From the NCBI GenBank assembly GCA_037576215.1, contig JBANDB010000008.1:3534001-3598000 (forward strand): a stretch of 64,000 bases of DNA, in the 5' to 3' direction. The notes beneath the pieces are model-generated. The model saw only the letters and a program-made list of their open reading frames with translations, did not search any database and was not told where the DNA came from. This DNA comes from Armillaria gallica (Eukaryota > Basidiomycota > Agaricomycetes > Agaricales > Physalacriaceae). The translations under genes were made by a program, and so were the position numbers. Below, piece by piece: positions 36,457 through 47,608 of this stretch (positions are counted from its first letter, which is position 1; each line of letters opens with the position of its first letter).

Positions 36457-38309
36457 AGAATTCGGGACTTACTTTGGTTTTACATGCTGGTGAAATAGTA
36501 TCATTTAACATTGGTGGCTAACACTTTATCACCTGCTGCTTTATATGAGAACCCATGGCAATCTGGTTTGACCGACGTCGAATGGTCGTCCACCATAAAC
36601 CGTAGACCTTAACATCGCAAAATTTACGTCATGAACTTATTGCTAACATATTCAAGCGATCGTCCTCAAGCGACAGTACTATATTGTCCTTTCATCCTCT
36701 GTCCTGATCCGAAGACTGAATATTGTTGAGCATAGCCCTCCCTACATCTATGGATGATAGAAGCCTTCCCTTACCAAACTTCGAGGCCACAGTCGAACTT
36801 TGTGAGACCTGATATCACGGACCGGACTCTAAGGAACTAGGAACCACCAAGGTCACATTTACCGGCATCGAATGTGGTAACTGAAAACCAAAATGACGAA
36901 GAGTCCCAGAGGTCATGACGGCCGCACCGTGAAAACACCGCCGGCCATTCAAATCTCTGAGGCATGCTCGTCCCGATAACGATGTAATTGATGTGTGGAG
37001 GCAAGAGCGCCACTTGAGCGGTCGGACATAAGGAAACATTTCCCTTTATCAACTTACTAAGCTTGTTCCAGGAGCGTGGCAATTGAATCGCCCATCCTGC
37101 ACGTTGCAAAATTCTCATATCGGTGTTGTCAGTTCTCAAAGTCGGTTGAAAATAAGAGAATTTATATGCGGCCTGTCAGGTACTACACCAGCATTGTCGA
37201 CTCAGCGTGGTCAATCCATTCTGAACATTGAAATCTCTGGCATCAGGATCACAATGTCATCGGACGCTGACAAAATCCGATCCCGCTGGTTTTGACGACG
37301 TCGGCGCGACTCCAGATCCTTTAGTTCCTCAACCCTGACGTTGAAGTAAGACTTCAGATGCCGTCTCTTGGGGGGTCCAAAAAAAACACGAAAGACAGAG
37401 TAGGTCACAGTCTTGGTATTCATACCAAGACCGTGAAACACGATCTTGAGAAATGCCTGGGCAAAGTTGTTGTATATGTCCAGGCACCTGTTCGGAAGAT
37501 GCCAGGAAATCGTGAGGCTTCTGGTGTGTGTCAAGGCGGCTTGCCGTTCGGGAGATCATGTTACTGCAGTAGAAAGCTGACTTTGAAAAAACGGAAACAC
37601 GCTCGCACCGATACAGACGGCCATCGAGGGAAAAATGTAGTCACGCATGTCAAGGAGGACAAACTCACTAGAACCATACTCGGGTCGTAATAGTAATGAA
37701 CAAATTGTGAAGGCAAACCGCCGTGTCACCATTCAGAAAGATGGGATGTCGACCGGTTCCGTAAGCAGCGTTATGTTTTGTGAGAAATTTATTCGGAGAT
37801 ATGCTCCCTAGAGGACATAAGGAGATAGTCTGAGGTTTCGTAGTGGACCCTCAGCTCCAGCAGTCGGACGTAGCACCCCGAAGTTGTTACCAAATTATGG
37901 CCTACTTCAGAAGCAATTCAGAAGGAAGTTTCGCCAACAAAGAATGTCTGAATACATCAGCAGGACTCTTAATGTATTGGTTATTGAGAGTTCTAGTTGA
38001 GAACAACGCATTGAGCTCGGCCGCGGAGACCAATCCCGGAACGAGCGTTGGACTTGTGTTGGATGAGTTGGATCTTGTTGGGATCTCGTTGAGTCGGCCC
38101 GGGTTCAATGCGGTAGCCGACTCGTGCCTCAACTTGATCCACCACACTCATTGCAAGTACTCGTCCGGCAACAGTACAAGAGCTGTCTATCAGAGATATC
38201 ACATTTTCCAATACTCCTCAACAAAAAACAACTTTGTGAACATCTTCCTTTGCGTTGCAGCGTTTCGTTCAGTCCTATAAAAAAGTGACTGATTGTTGGA
38301 CTTTTTGCA
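36457..38309. other. Intergenic region with possible decayed coding sequence
   Basis: No intact gene. Minus-strand frames at 36815-37139 (LLPPHINYIVIGTSMP) and 37211-37534 (FFGPPKRRHLKSYFNVRVEE) look more protein-like than chance. They might be exons of one decayed minus-strand gene, reaching up to about 37660 (MRDYIFPSMAVCIGASVF). They are separated by stops and I could not join them with confidence. An IR hairpin lies at 37406-37435. Confidence 0.35.
37406..37435. repeat. Short perfect inverted repeat (hairpin)
   Basis: Arms GTCTTGGTA (37410-37418) and TACCAAGAC (37423-37431) with a 4-nt loop. After one mismatch the stem gains three more pairs (CAC/GTG). It lies in a gene-poor stretch with no assigned function. 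Confidence 0.7.
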
Positions 38310-39683
38310 GATGCTACAGATGCGCCATAGCGCCATTTGATGGCCTATCAGACGCTGAGACCAAAGCTGCTCTTGCTTTACTGAATCCTCATTTACGGGA
38401 AACAATATCCTCCAGCAACGATTCACCCCCGGAGACCACGCTCGAGGAGCTCTGCAATTTGTTAACGCTCTCATTCTGCGCAGGATCCTGGACTTGCTCT
38501 TAAAAGTGTTCTCGAACTGGAGGGCGTTCTTCAGAAGCTCAAAGGAGTGCACCACGATGCTAAGCAGGTCTACAAAGACCGCTATATCCTTTCTCTGACT
38601 TCTTCCTTCCAAAATCCTGTCGGAGGTTTTCCTACGGGCATGGAAGACCAACGAAGATGGTTACTATGTGAAATACAATGTGATGATGTCAGAAATATCT
38701 TTGGTTTCTAGTCACGTCGCTCATGGCGAACTGCATCAGATCGCCGTCCCTTTAGCCCGTTTGGGATATCTATCTCAGGCGTTGCTTCCCAATGACATTT
38801 GCCCAGTTCAGTTCTTTTTACCACCATCAGCCGTTGTCTTTATCTCAGTGAAATTCTACTTAAGATGTTCTTTCTACTCCGAGTCCTTGTTTCACATTCA
38901 CATCACGCAGGAAGTACACTTCGGAGCAGGCCACATCTGGTCTGCTATATGGGATATTCTTCGCGTCGCGGGAGGCGTTTTCTCATGTTGCGAGAGATTG
39001 TCTTTGTTACAACTCCAACCCCAGATCCATCTTCGTCTCCCCAATTAGTGGTCCTACAACTGGCTCAAGAGACAGTAAGCTCGTACTCAGTGTCCTTCCA
39101 GCTTCTCTACTCCCAACTTTGTCGAATCCGATATTGTGAAATGAATGCAAGACGTCATCTCGATGTTCATCAGCAATGCAATAGCCTCGAGTAATCCATT
39201 GTAATAAAGAAGATTTATATGGACTACATCTGCCAAGGTCTTATTTTCCTGGAACTCTGAACTACTTGGTTTCCTATGATGGTTTCTTTTTCAATGAACT
39301 CACACGTCCACGTCTGGAGCAGGTTCAATTACAAGTTGCACTCCTCCCTACTTCGATCTAATAAGCCACTCGTAGCGTTGCCTCTTGGATCTGACCCTTC
39401 GGCCGAAATCGACGGTCTGCCTCGTCAGACCGGCGCTGAGTGTTGTCCTATAGATGTCTTGCAGCTCACCCAGGCACTCCAGTCTTTTCGTCTCCTATGC
39501 GCTCTGGCCCAGCAGATTCGAGATACCTTTTTTTCGAGTTTGGCGGAAACCTTGGAAGACCTTCAGCAACAGCGGGTTGTGCCATCCCTGGAAGAGCTCT
39601 ATCAATTACTAGATTTGCGTGACGCCTTACACTGCGATCTTGGATCGTTGGACGACGGGGAGTCTCAAGAAGGTGACCATTAG
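38310..39683 (+). pseudogene. Decayed F-box protein gene
   Basis: Pieces of an F-box protein appear in order but in different frames with stops. First comes the N-terminal part DGLSDAETKAALALLNPHLR with ETISSSNDSPPETTLEEL. Next is a helical LELEGVLQKLKGVHHDAKQV, then YKDRYILS followed one frame away by the F-box core LLPSKILSEVFLRAW. A weak match to the usual following segment is HQIAVPLARLG, and a C-terminal piece is QQQRVVPSLEELYQLLD (to 39683). The frame changes differ in sign, and no good splice sites link them. Unlike the other broken genes here, this looks like true decay. F-box genes are abundant and fast-evolving in agaricomycetes. Function would have been substrate selection for SCF ubiquitin ligases. 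Confidence 0.5.
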
Positions 39684-40468
39684 TGTCATAAACAGAGCAA
39701 TGATGCGAAGCCGATGGCGGGTTCAAACGTCGTTGTAAACATAAGAGCAACTATAAAGTAGGCCGGTCTCAATGTACGCGCTTTTGAATTTTGTCGATCA
39801 TCGGCACGAAGTAGATGCCAATCATATCAGTTCCCCGACCACTTTTCTTCCTTCTGATTATTCCGGCCAGGATTTGCATCCATAGTGATGCATGAATTCG
39901 AGCACTCTGAACATGTCTTTAGAGGGGTTGGTTCCACGTCGGGAAATCCGTACTGGGCCGAGAAATCACAAGGTCCTCGGATTCACAGAGTCCGTAATGG
40001 ACGGGTAGAGGTTCACTATCAGGAAGTCAACTTTTGTTCCTGTGATCATTCTTCTCAAACTCTTCTTCACCGGATCATTCGCTATCTCGTCACTACTCCT
40101 CCCATGCACGAGTCCCCCACTACATAAAAGCATAGCGACAAGCTTCTGTAGGCATGTCGACAGATAGTTCTGCGAACATGTTTCGCCCTGATATCGGATC
40201 AGTCTCATGCGCTAACACATTGATAAGAATGATCAATTCAGAGGCCAGCGGCCGCCACAATCCGAAGTCGAACCGTCATCTATGAGTCATACCAACGAAG
40301 TTTACATTTACCCTATTTATCACCATAAGTACAATACTATACTACTAAAACTGTCAGCTCGAATTTTCATGCGTTTGTGGGTATACTTTCCATTATCTGA
40401 TGGCACAGTACGATTCTATAAGAAAAGTTACAAGAACGACAAATGACAAGGATGAAGATGGAGTTTTT
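39684..40468. other. Intergenic region
   Basis: About 790 bp between the F-box relic and the cyclin stop. I saw only short frames without features. Confidence 0.4.
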
Positions 40469-41905
40469 CTACGGGCTCGCCATTATTTCATCTGCAGGCA
40501 CTTTTCTAAAATGCCGGTCTGGTGTCCGCTCACCGTCCTGACCCTTGGCAATGTGTTCAGGTGTCTTCTCGCCAGCCGTCGTGTCCATCTCGGTGTCTCC
40601 AGTATCATCTTCTTGCGCACTGCAGATGCTCCGTGAATCTTCCGACCCCGCTGTCGAATGTGCTGGTCGGATTGTAGGTTCGTCATCAGTCGTCCAGCCT
40701 CCATCAGTCTCTGTTTCAGTCTCAGTCTCCGTCTCGGGTTCCTCCTCCGACTCGGGTGCTCCATGTCGGTGATACGATACGGCTGCTTGCGGGTGATCGT
40801 GTACACGCGCGCCAAAGGCATCTATGGCACCCATAGCATGCGTCGGAACAGCAGCGGTTGAGGGGGAAGAGGAAGATGGTGGCGGAGAAGAATCGGAAGA
40901 AAAGATGATAAGCTGCTCGGCGTAACGCTGCATTTCATCGCCAGGGATGACTAATCGAAAATCATTTAGCAGAAGGAATTGGAGTTCGAGTTGGTTGAGC
41001 TCAGCCAGTGGCAGACCTCCAACCTGCCAAGCGGTTGGTAAGCGATTAAGGTTTTGAAAAGAGGCAGGGTCATAACTCACCTTGGCATACCGGGAGTTGG
41101 TATAAAATACATCACTGAAGAATTTGCTGGCTACAGTTACACCTGCAATAACTAGCCTGTGTATGTTGTATGAATCAATGACGAAGGAGCGGCCGGTGGC
41201 ATCTGCACTCAGTTTGGACATGCGATCAAAATAGACCAGAAGAGATAGAAAGACTTCGTTGGTCGTTGGACAGTATTTGAGAATGCGCAAAAGGTATGCT
41301 TCAAGGGTAATGGTAGGGATATTTCGTGCATGGAAAGTGAGAGTCGACGAGGGAGTCGAGAGTGCTGCTCGTGAAGCAGATGTCAGCGTGTTCCATATCG
41401 GCAGATGGTCTACGGCTGCTGTTGGAGATGATGGCTGTCCAAGAAAAGGGTCTGAAGACGATGAGGCATGGTCAAGGTTATCGTTTGTAGCAGCAATCTG
41501 TGTGAGCAACGAAGCGAGAAGTCTGAGCAACTCAGGGGAGGGATAGGAATGGATATCGAACGACGATGGCTGGGCCTGAGGCGACGGCTGGGGCAGCGGT
41601 GCCGGTGGCTGGGGCGAAGGCAGTCGTGCTGCACGCGGCGGCGAAGGATGTCGTGAGGCTTGCCGACGCAGCGGTGGTGGTGGTGGTGGAGCATGGCGTG
41701 TGGAGGTCGAGGTCGACGGTGGCAAGTGTCTGGACGTCGAGGCTGACGTCGAAGAAGACGTTGATGTCGACGAGGACGACGAGGACGAATGGTTTGAAGA
41801 CGACGATTTTCGGTGAGTAGACGGGCGGGAGCGGGAGGAGGAAGAGGAAGGGGTTCGGTGGGCCACGTCGGGCGATGGATTGAAAGGGTGGACCAGAGCG
41901 AGCAT
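40469..41905 (-). CDS. PHO80-like (Pho85-type) cyclin
   Basis: Cyclin partner of a Pho85-type CDK, a family linked to phosphate and nutrient signalling. The N-terminal 130 residues are Ser/Pro-rich and disordered with a Pro run (ARHAPPPPPPLRRQ). The cyclin box follows: DIHSYPSPELLRLLASLLTQ, IPTITLEAYLLRILKYCPTT, EVFLSLLVYFDRMSKLSADA, FVIDSYNIHRLVIAGVTVAS, KFFSDVFYTNSRYAK and VGGLPLAELNQLELQFLLLN. The NSRYAKVGG signature is typical of PHO80-like cyclins. It is formed only after removing a 57-nt intron (41024-41080, gtgagt...ggcag) that has no stop and keeps frame. The tail has an acidic E/T repeat (EPETETETETET). The 201-codon antisense frame at 41410-42015 is a shadow. Confidence 0.9.
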   Translation of the reverse strand: MLALVHPFNPSPDVAHRTPSSSSSRSRPSTHRKSSSSNHSSSSSSSTSTSSSTSASTSRHLPPSTSTSTRHAPPPPPPLRRQASRHPSPPRAARLPSPQPPAPLPQPSPQAQPSSFDIHSYPSPELLRLLASLLTQIAATNDNLDHASSSSDPFLGQPSSPTAAVDHLPIWNTLTSASRAALSTPSSTLTFHARNIPTITLEAYLLRILKYCPTTNEVFLSLLVYFDRMSKLSADATGRSFVIDSYNIHRLVIAGVTVASKFFSDVFYTNSRYAKVSYDPASFQNLNRLPTAWQVGGLPLAELNQLELQFLLLNDFRLVIPGDEMQRYAEQLIIFSSDSSPPPSSSSPSTAAVPTHAMGAIDAFGARVHDHPQAAVSYHRHGAPESEEEPETETETETETDGGWTTDDEPTIRPAHSTAGSEDSRSICSAQEDDTGDTEMDTTAGEKTPEHIAKGQDGERTPDRHFRKVPADEIMASP

Positions 41906-44442
41906 GGTCCCGTCTCGATGAGTGTTGTCTGAAATAGCCGGCTAAGTGCAGATATACGAATCTGCAAGAAAATCGGAAAAAAGAAGAAAATCGCGTAGTG
42001 AACGGTAGTAAACAACGATCAAGCTAACGATATGTTTGTCTCACGGTCACATCAGTCACATTATTCCTAAAATGCTATTCAATCACAATTTCTCTTTTAT
42101 CCAGTGTCTCTTTCAACCACCTGTTTCCTCTTTCTGTCCTCCATGTCATCTCACGTTTCAACTCGTATGTGCTAAAATCGATTTTCTGCAGAAAACGGAT
42201 AGCTGAACGTGCACGGCGGTCTGGGCTCTTTTAATTTCTGCTTAGACGATCGTATTACTCCGTCGGACCCCTCCTTCGCTAAACAGCACAATTATTATCA
42301 ACCAGTAATATTGCCAACGTTGCAGCTATACTTGCTTGCCACTAAACATCGTGCTCCGTTGATGAGAACAGCGTACAGCTCCGTATATGGCAATCTTCAT
42401 CGTTCTCCTGATCCGTGCTTGCCCTCTGCTCTTGGTCGATCACCACGGGTACCAATCAGTTTGTTATTCTCCACTCATGGGATTCTTCTGATGACACGTT
42501 CGATTCGGTTCTTTTCCCGCGAACTGAGAGCCGTACAGATGTATAACTGTTCTTCAAGCCTGACCTCGTGGGACAGCACTGTATACGAGACACAGCAGGC
42601 GACAGCTTGTCTCTACTGGCAATGACGTTTTCAATCACTCTTTCCCGTGTTTCAATTATATCCCGCACGTTTGTCTCGACTCGCTTTTTGCCGCCACCAC
42701 GTTCCTTCATATGCCGTTATATGCTGTCCACAGTCTCGCAGTGCTTAAATTACAATGGCCTGACAGTGGGGCCGGAACAGGGTGGCACTCAAAGGACTTT
42801 TTCAACACAATCACCCAACTAACAACTCTGGACCAGACTAAGCGCTCAAATTGGAACTACAAACGGCGTATTGCGAATGACGTTACAGACGGCCTGCTCG
42901 CAGGCAGATAAATTGTCCGTCTTTGTCGACGTCTTCTCCTCTGTGCCGAGCGCCTATCTCTGTACTTCACTTCTCGAGCAACGTAACTTTGATCGAAATA
43001 GCACTCCCTGTTAATCTTGCGATCGCTGCTGGAGGTATGGCGTACGGAATGGTGATCCGTTAAGCGGGCGGAAAGACTATAAACGATCGGTCCATTGTGA
43101 TGAAGAAGTCAACACATGTGTTCGCAGATATCTCTAGAGCGGTTTTGACGCCGATACGGTGCTCGGCATGCCTATCGTACAGCTATTTGACTCTCCCTTC
43201 GTCTAGGATGGAGATAAAGAGTCTCTTTCTGTCTTCTAGTTCGCTTTTCTTCTTCTTGCTCTCGTCATGGCTACGACACGCCTAGGAGGTTCGAGGGAGA
43301 AGATAACCCGCAAAGGGGAATCAGCGGAGCTATCCGAGGCGTAGGTGGAGTAAAATCTGATCTGCTTATGTTCGTGTTATACGCATTCGTTTTGTTTGTA
43401 AAACTGTAGAATTTGCTTGATGACATCGATATCTTTACGAACCTCAGCAAAGAAGGCTTATCTAGCGACAAAAGATATGCCAAGTTAGAGATGCTATTTG
43501 CTTTCAATTACGATACACTACCGCGTGTACAGTGTACAAGATAGCAACTCTTGCTGCGTCCATACTCCACGTGTTCTTCAGTGTGCTCCCCTCAAATAGG
43601 TAGTATCGTACAGCGCAATGGATTTGTACACTATAAAATGATCCCAAACATCCAGCTTAGTACTAATCTACGAATTTCCGCCCTGAACAGAATGATGAAA
43701 ATGTCTTGGACTATTCCAAAGCCTCGCTGTGGGCCCGTATTGCCTGCTTGCCAATGTCGCGGGGGCGGTGCAGAGTTTCAGGGCTTCGAGAGATATTCCT
43801 CGTGCCAACTAGACATTTGACGACTATTTTTGAGGGCTTTGCTTTCGGCCTCTAGGAAAAGAATCACTGGTGATCAAAGAAGGGGTTTGCCAGAACTGTG
43901 ATCGGGACTGTGATTACTATTACTTACTTTGGCTTCCGCGTAGTGAGGCACGAAACCTAAACTTCGTGAAGAGTAACACCTTTTTACAGAACAAAAGGTT
44001 TACAGATCGGAATTTGGGTATATGTAGACAGGTATAGAGTCGCTAAGTAATAGATTCAATTTGAGTCAATCTTCTGTAAACGTTTCATGGTGAACTTCAG
44101 GGCGTATTATAAGTACGACGAGGCAAGATGCAATTAAACAGGGAAGAGACTATCTACTGTATGCTGGACAACGATAGCAAAATCAAAGCAGTTGGCAAAG
44201 GTCCAAGAAAGGAAAAGGCTTCGCAAAAATATCTTGGTGCCGGGCCGGCTTGGGCCGCACGATCAAAAACCAATGTTGGAGTGTTGGACGTCGACCACCA
44301 TCAACTCACGAACCCATTCGAGCTTGCCAATACTGGCAAATCTCGAGAGCACTAGATCTTAACTTTTTTGGCGCATCTTCCATGGAGCTCAGCCTCTTCA
44401 AGCTGTCCCACATTATCTTGCCAAGGTTCTGCATATAATGTT
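41906..44442. other. Gene-poor intergenic region
   Basis: About 2.5 kb without a supported gene. The longest frames (42209-42625 +, 42456-42710 -, 43551-43820 +) show no domains or clear codon pattern and do not splice together. CpG is not depleted here, unlike 46.1-47.5 kb. The cyclin promoter must lie near 41.9-42.2 kb. Confidence 0.4.
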
Positions 44443-46068
44443 CTAGTGGCAGTCGGTCATGGTCAACAGAATGCTCACCCCGCTCCAGTTCACGTGTTCG
44501 CCCGTCCGTTTGATGTCGGAAAGACACATGTGAAGCTCCCGCAGTTCCTGCTTCAATGTCAGCCACGCGACAACCGAACATATAAGAGATGACCGACCTT
44601 GGGCTCCATGGCTCGCTTACCCTTGACCAATTTCTGTATCAGCGAAACTGGCCACTCGCTGAACCCTTTTCTCTCCATCGTTTGGATCCGGTCGTTTTGT
44701 GGTATGTCTATGTCCGTGTCTGGGCTGTCTTGCCTGTCGTTGAAAGAAGCGGATGCTTCGAATGGAGCCCGTTTGTTCGTGTCATCATCGAGGCGTTTCC
44801 GCTTTCCCAAGTATGTTCCAATATTCGTCTCCATGTCTTCATTTGGAGTATCAAGGTCCATCGACATCTCCCGGGACCGCTGCGCCGATTTTGTGGGTGC
44901 CTAAGTGTGCAAGGTTAGTTATACAATGATGCTAGAATCAACATGGAACTTACTTTCGGGTATTTATGACTCATAGGCTTCGTATTCTTCAATGCTTCCT
45001 GACCGAACCAGTCACCAACTCTCAAGAGGTAGTTTTCTGTCAGCGACTTGGGGTCATGCTCCCACCATTCATGAGTCCGTTCTGGTGCGTCGCGACCGGT
45101 ATGAACTTGGCGCAAGGCTTCTAAAGTGACCTCGAGAAGCTCCTTGCAGCTCGGGATGCTGCCATGGTCCTGCACAGTCGCATAGTCGGTTTCTAGCCAT
45201 TCTTCGATATCATCCAGATCAAAGTGGACCTGTTTTTGGACTTTTGTGCGTAATCTGACCGGTCTCTCTTGAACTGGCGTCACCAGGACGCTCTTGATGG
45301 GTTTTTCGGTTGAAAACGGAACATCCTCCACCATCGCTACGAACGTACTGTTCGTCTTGGCGTTCTTGGTGAATGCGGCCGTCAGCGCGCCAACGAGAGA
45401 CTCATCATGATCAACGACAGGTTTCTCGAGAGTTGTTCGAGTGGGCACAAGAGCAGTAGCGGTTTTTATCAGAGTGTGTGGTGGTATTTTGGCGCTGGCG
45501 GCCGTGGTTTTGGACCCAGAAGACGACAGAATCGGGGGTCGATGCCATATCGTTGTACTGCGGTGGTATCTGACGCGTCGTCACGAACGGAATTATGAAC
45601 CAACGTAGTCTTCGTTGGGGGCGTGTATAATGACACGTGTCTATTTGGTGTAGAATGCGCAGATCTCGGAATGACAACACCAATAAATTTTGATGGTGAT
45701 CTTGAAGCGCGTGAAATGGAAGTAACTTTCTTTGGTGGTGTCGACGGCGCTGCGCTGAACTCGTGCTCCGTGAAAAGTCCACTCGACGAATTGTATCCTG
45801 AATTAACAGGATCTGTCGCCTCGTGAACCTGCGGCCCCTTCTGTTCACTGAAGAGTTCACTGTCACCACTCCCATGATCTGCATCAAGTTCATCACCCCC
45901 GACATCTTCATCAAGCAAGTGTACACCGCTATCAGAGGGCTCTGATGATGCGACATTAAGTGTCTTCCATGATGGCAAGTCAAAAGCATCTGAGTCTGTG
46001 ACATTTTCCACAACTCTCCCTTCTGTCCTCGGGAAATTTGTAGCATCAGTGATTTCGTTTTGGGACAT
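44443..46068 (-). CDS. Uncharacterised protein with disordered N-terminus
   Basis: Starts MSQNEITDATNFPRTEGRVV. An acidic/Ser-rich region follows, then a basic Ser/Pro patch (SISRASRSPSKFIGVVIPRS), RYGIDPRFCRLLGPKPRPPA, a Thr/Val-rich part and a helical domain: QKQVHFDLDDIEEWLETDY, IPSCKELLEVTLEALRQVHT and DPKSLTENYLLRVGDWFGQE. A KRKRLDDD basic motif (possible nuclear signal) precedes GFSEWPVSLIQKLVKGKRAM. A likely last exon gives ELRELHMCLSDIKRTGEHV and ends LLTMTDCH at 44443. The frame breaks once at the A4 run complementary to 45487-45490: PAPK continues one frame over as IPPHTLIKTATALVPTRTTL, as if one A were missing. No named domain was recognised. Nuclear location is a guess from the basic motif. 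Confidence 0.65.
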
Positions 46069-46080
46069 ATATGGTGTGTG

Positions 46081-47500
46081 CACTTGATCTAATGTAATTG
46101 CAGTTTACTGCATATGGAAGCTTGATGAAGTGAGGTGTGCTTACGTGTGTGAGTTGGATTTATTACCTGTATGTCCACCAATGGCGACATCAGAAAAGTG
46201 GAATTTTTGGGTGAAGGTTCTGTTTGAATATGGAGGCTTTTGTAATTCTAAATCATCAAAAAAATACTAGTCAGTATGTCTGTCAGTAAAGTGTAATAGT
46301 CAAGTGGATGTTGTGCAACATGTCGCAGCAACCAGATTTGAGAAAGGACAACAGGTGTAAGGCAAGTAGAGCCACCAGTGGTTTCCATGGCATTGTACAA
46401 GAGAAGTAGGAGGCCAGAACCACATGAAATGAAGGATAATAACTTAGAACAAAAATCTATGCCATTGTCGACAGAGACTCGACACCCAATGCTATGTGCA
46501 ACGGATTACAGTCATAGTCATGATTCAGCAGAATGACAAGCAGACCAATCAGACATAGCAAACCAGGCAAGTAAGCTGATAAAGGACAAGGAAATGTGGC
46601 TGTCCCAGATGCAAGGTCTGGGCAAAAAAGAGCAAACAAGACTAACAACGACAATGAAAACACAAAACAAGCCTCATTGCATTGAAGAGGCTATAACAGG
46701 ATGACTCACCAGTAAAAGATGAAAGATGAAAGAAAGGCTCTTCTGGGTGCAATGAGAGGTATCAGTAAAGGTTGGATGAGGAATGAAGGTGGTTGAAAAG
46801 TTGAAAGGATTGTGTAAACATGTTTGAACATGTTTACATGTGTGACTGGCATTGATGATCATCTCAACTCTGAATACTGTTTAATAGAAAGGATTTCAGA
46901 TAAAGTGCTCTATTTAACATTTTGATGATGTATGTGAAGGTGTTGCAAACCATCTTGCAACCTGCAAGAAACATACTCAAATTGCAGCATTTCTGACTGA
47001 CTCTATGATCATCTGCTAGATGTTGGTATCACTTTCATCATCAACGAATCTAGGGTAAGGCAGGTTGTGTCATAATGCCATCCAAATTCACTCTATGCAA
47101 GCCAATGTCATGTTTGTGTGCATGCATTGTGCCAGCATAGATCATAGGAAATGAGTATGTCTGATGATGCTTGTTGATGACTCTGTTTGTTGTCAGCTGC
47201 ATTGAAAAATGAAAAGAAGCCTATATATCTCAAAGAAACTGCTGCCTATTTCAGTTTGGATTGTCATTGCTGCCAGCTGTAACATATTTTTCAGCGATGC
47301 TAGATGAAAAAAATGCGGTGGATTGAGGATTGAACTTTTGGATTTCTAATCAGGGAAATAGTCAAGTGGAAAAACGTGACTCATACTCAAGGGACACTAT
47401 TTTCCCCTCTGGAAGATTTCTTGCTATAATTTCTACAACTGCAACAACAGTGATGTGCTTTCTGCTTGGAGTGTGTGGAAAATAACTTGTATATAACACA
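46081..47500. other. CpG-depleted, TpG/CpA-rich intergenic block
   Basis: Reading by eye I count roughly a dozen CpG dinucleotides in about 1.4 kb, whereas adjacent exons carry several per 100 bases. TG and CA, and TGATG/CATCA words, are frequent. The block lies between two divergent starts (unknown gene and SWD1), so it also contains both promoters. The pattern fits deamination of methylated cytosines; whether the underlying sequence is a decayed repeat cannot be decided. No frame longer than about 70 codons has protein character. Confidence 0.65.
46813..46838. repeat. Near-perfect 26-bp palindrome
   Basis: Arms TGTAAACATGTT and AACATGTTTACA are perfectly complementary around a 2-nt centre. 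Each arm contains GTAAACA, which matches the general forkhead-type core. It lies inside the CpG-depleted block between divergent genes. Confidence 0.75.
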
Positions 47501-47608
47501 GGTATCAAAGCCAAGTGGCATCGGCCATATTCAAAATTGCCGGCCGCCAAGCGTTTGTGATCGCGACGCGCTCTTTCTGGCTCTTACTACCATTTCCTTC
47601 AATTCTTC

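Noticed and set aside
41410..42015. 201-codon minus-strand frame rich in His/Arg overlapping the cyclin N-terminus
   Set aside because: It is an alternative frame of the Ser/Pro-rich low-complexity region; the cyclin frame is clearly the coding one.
42209..43820. Several plus-strand frames of 80-140 codons
   Set aside because: No domain, no clean splice joins, composition like non-coding sequence.
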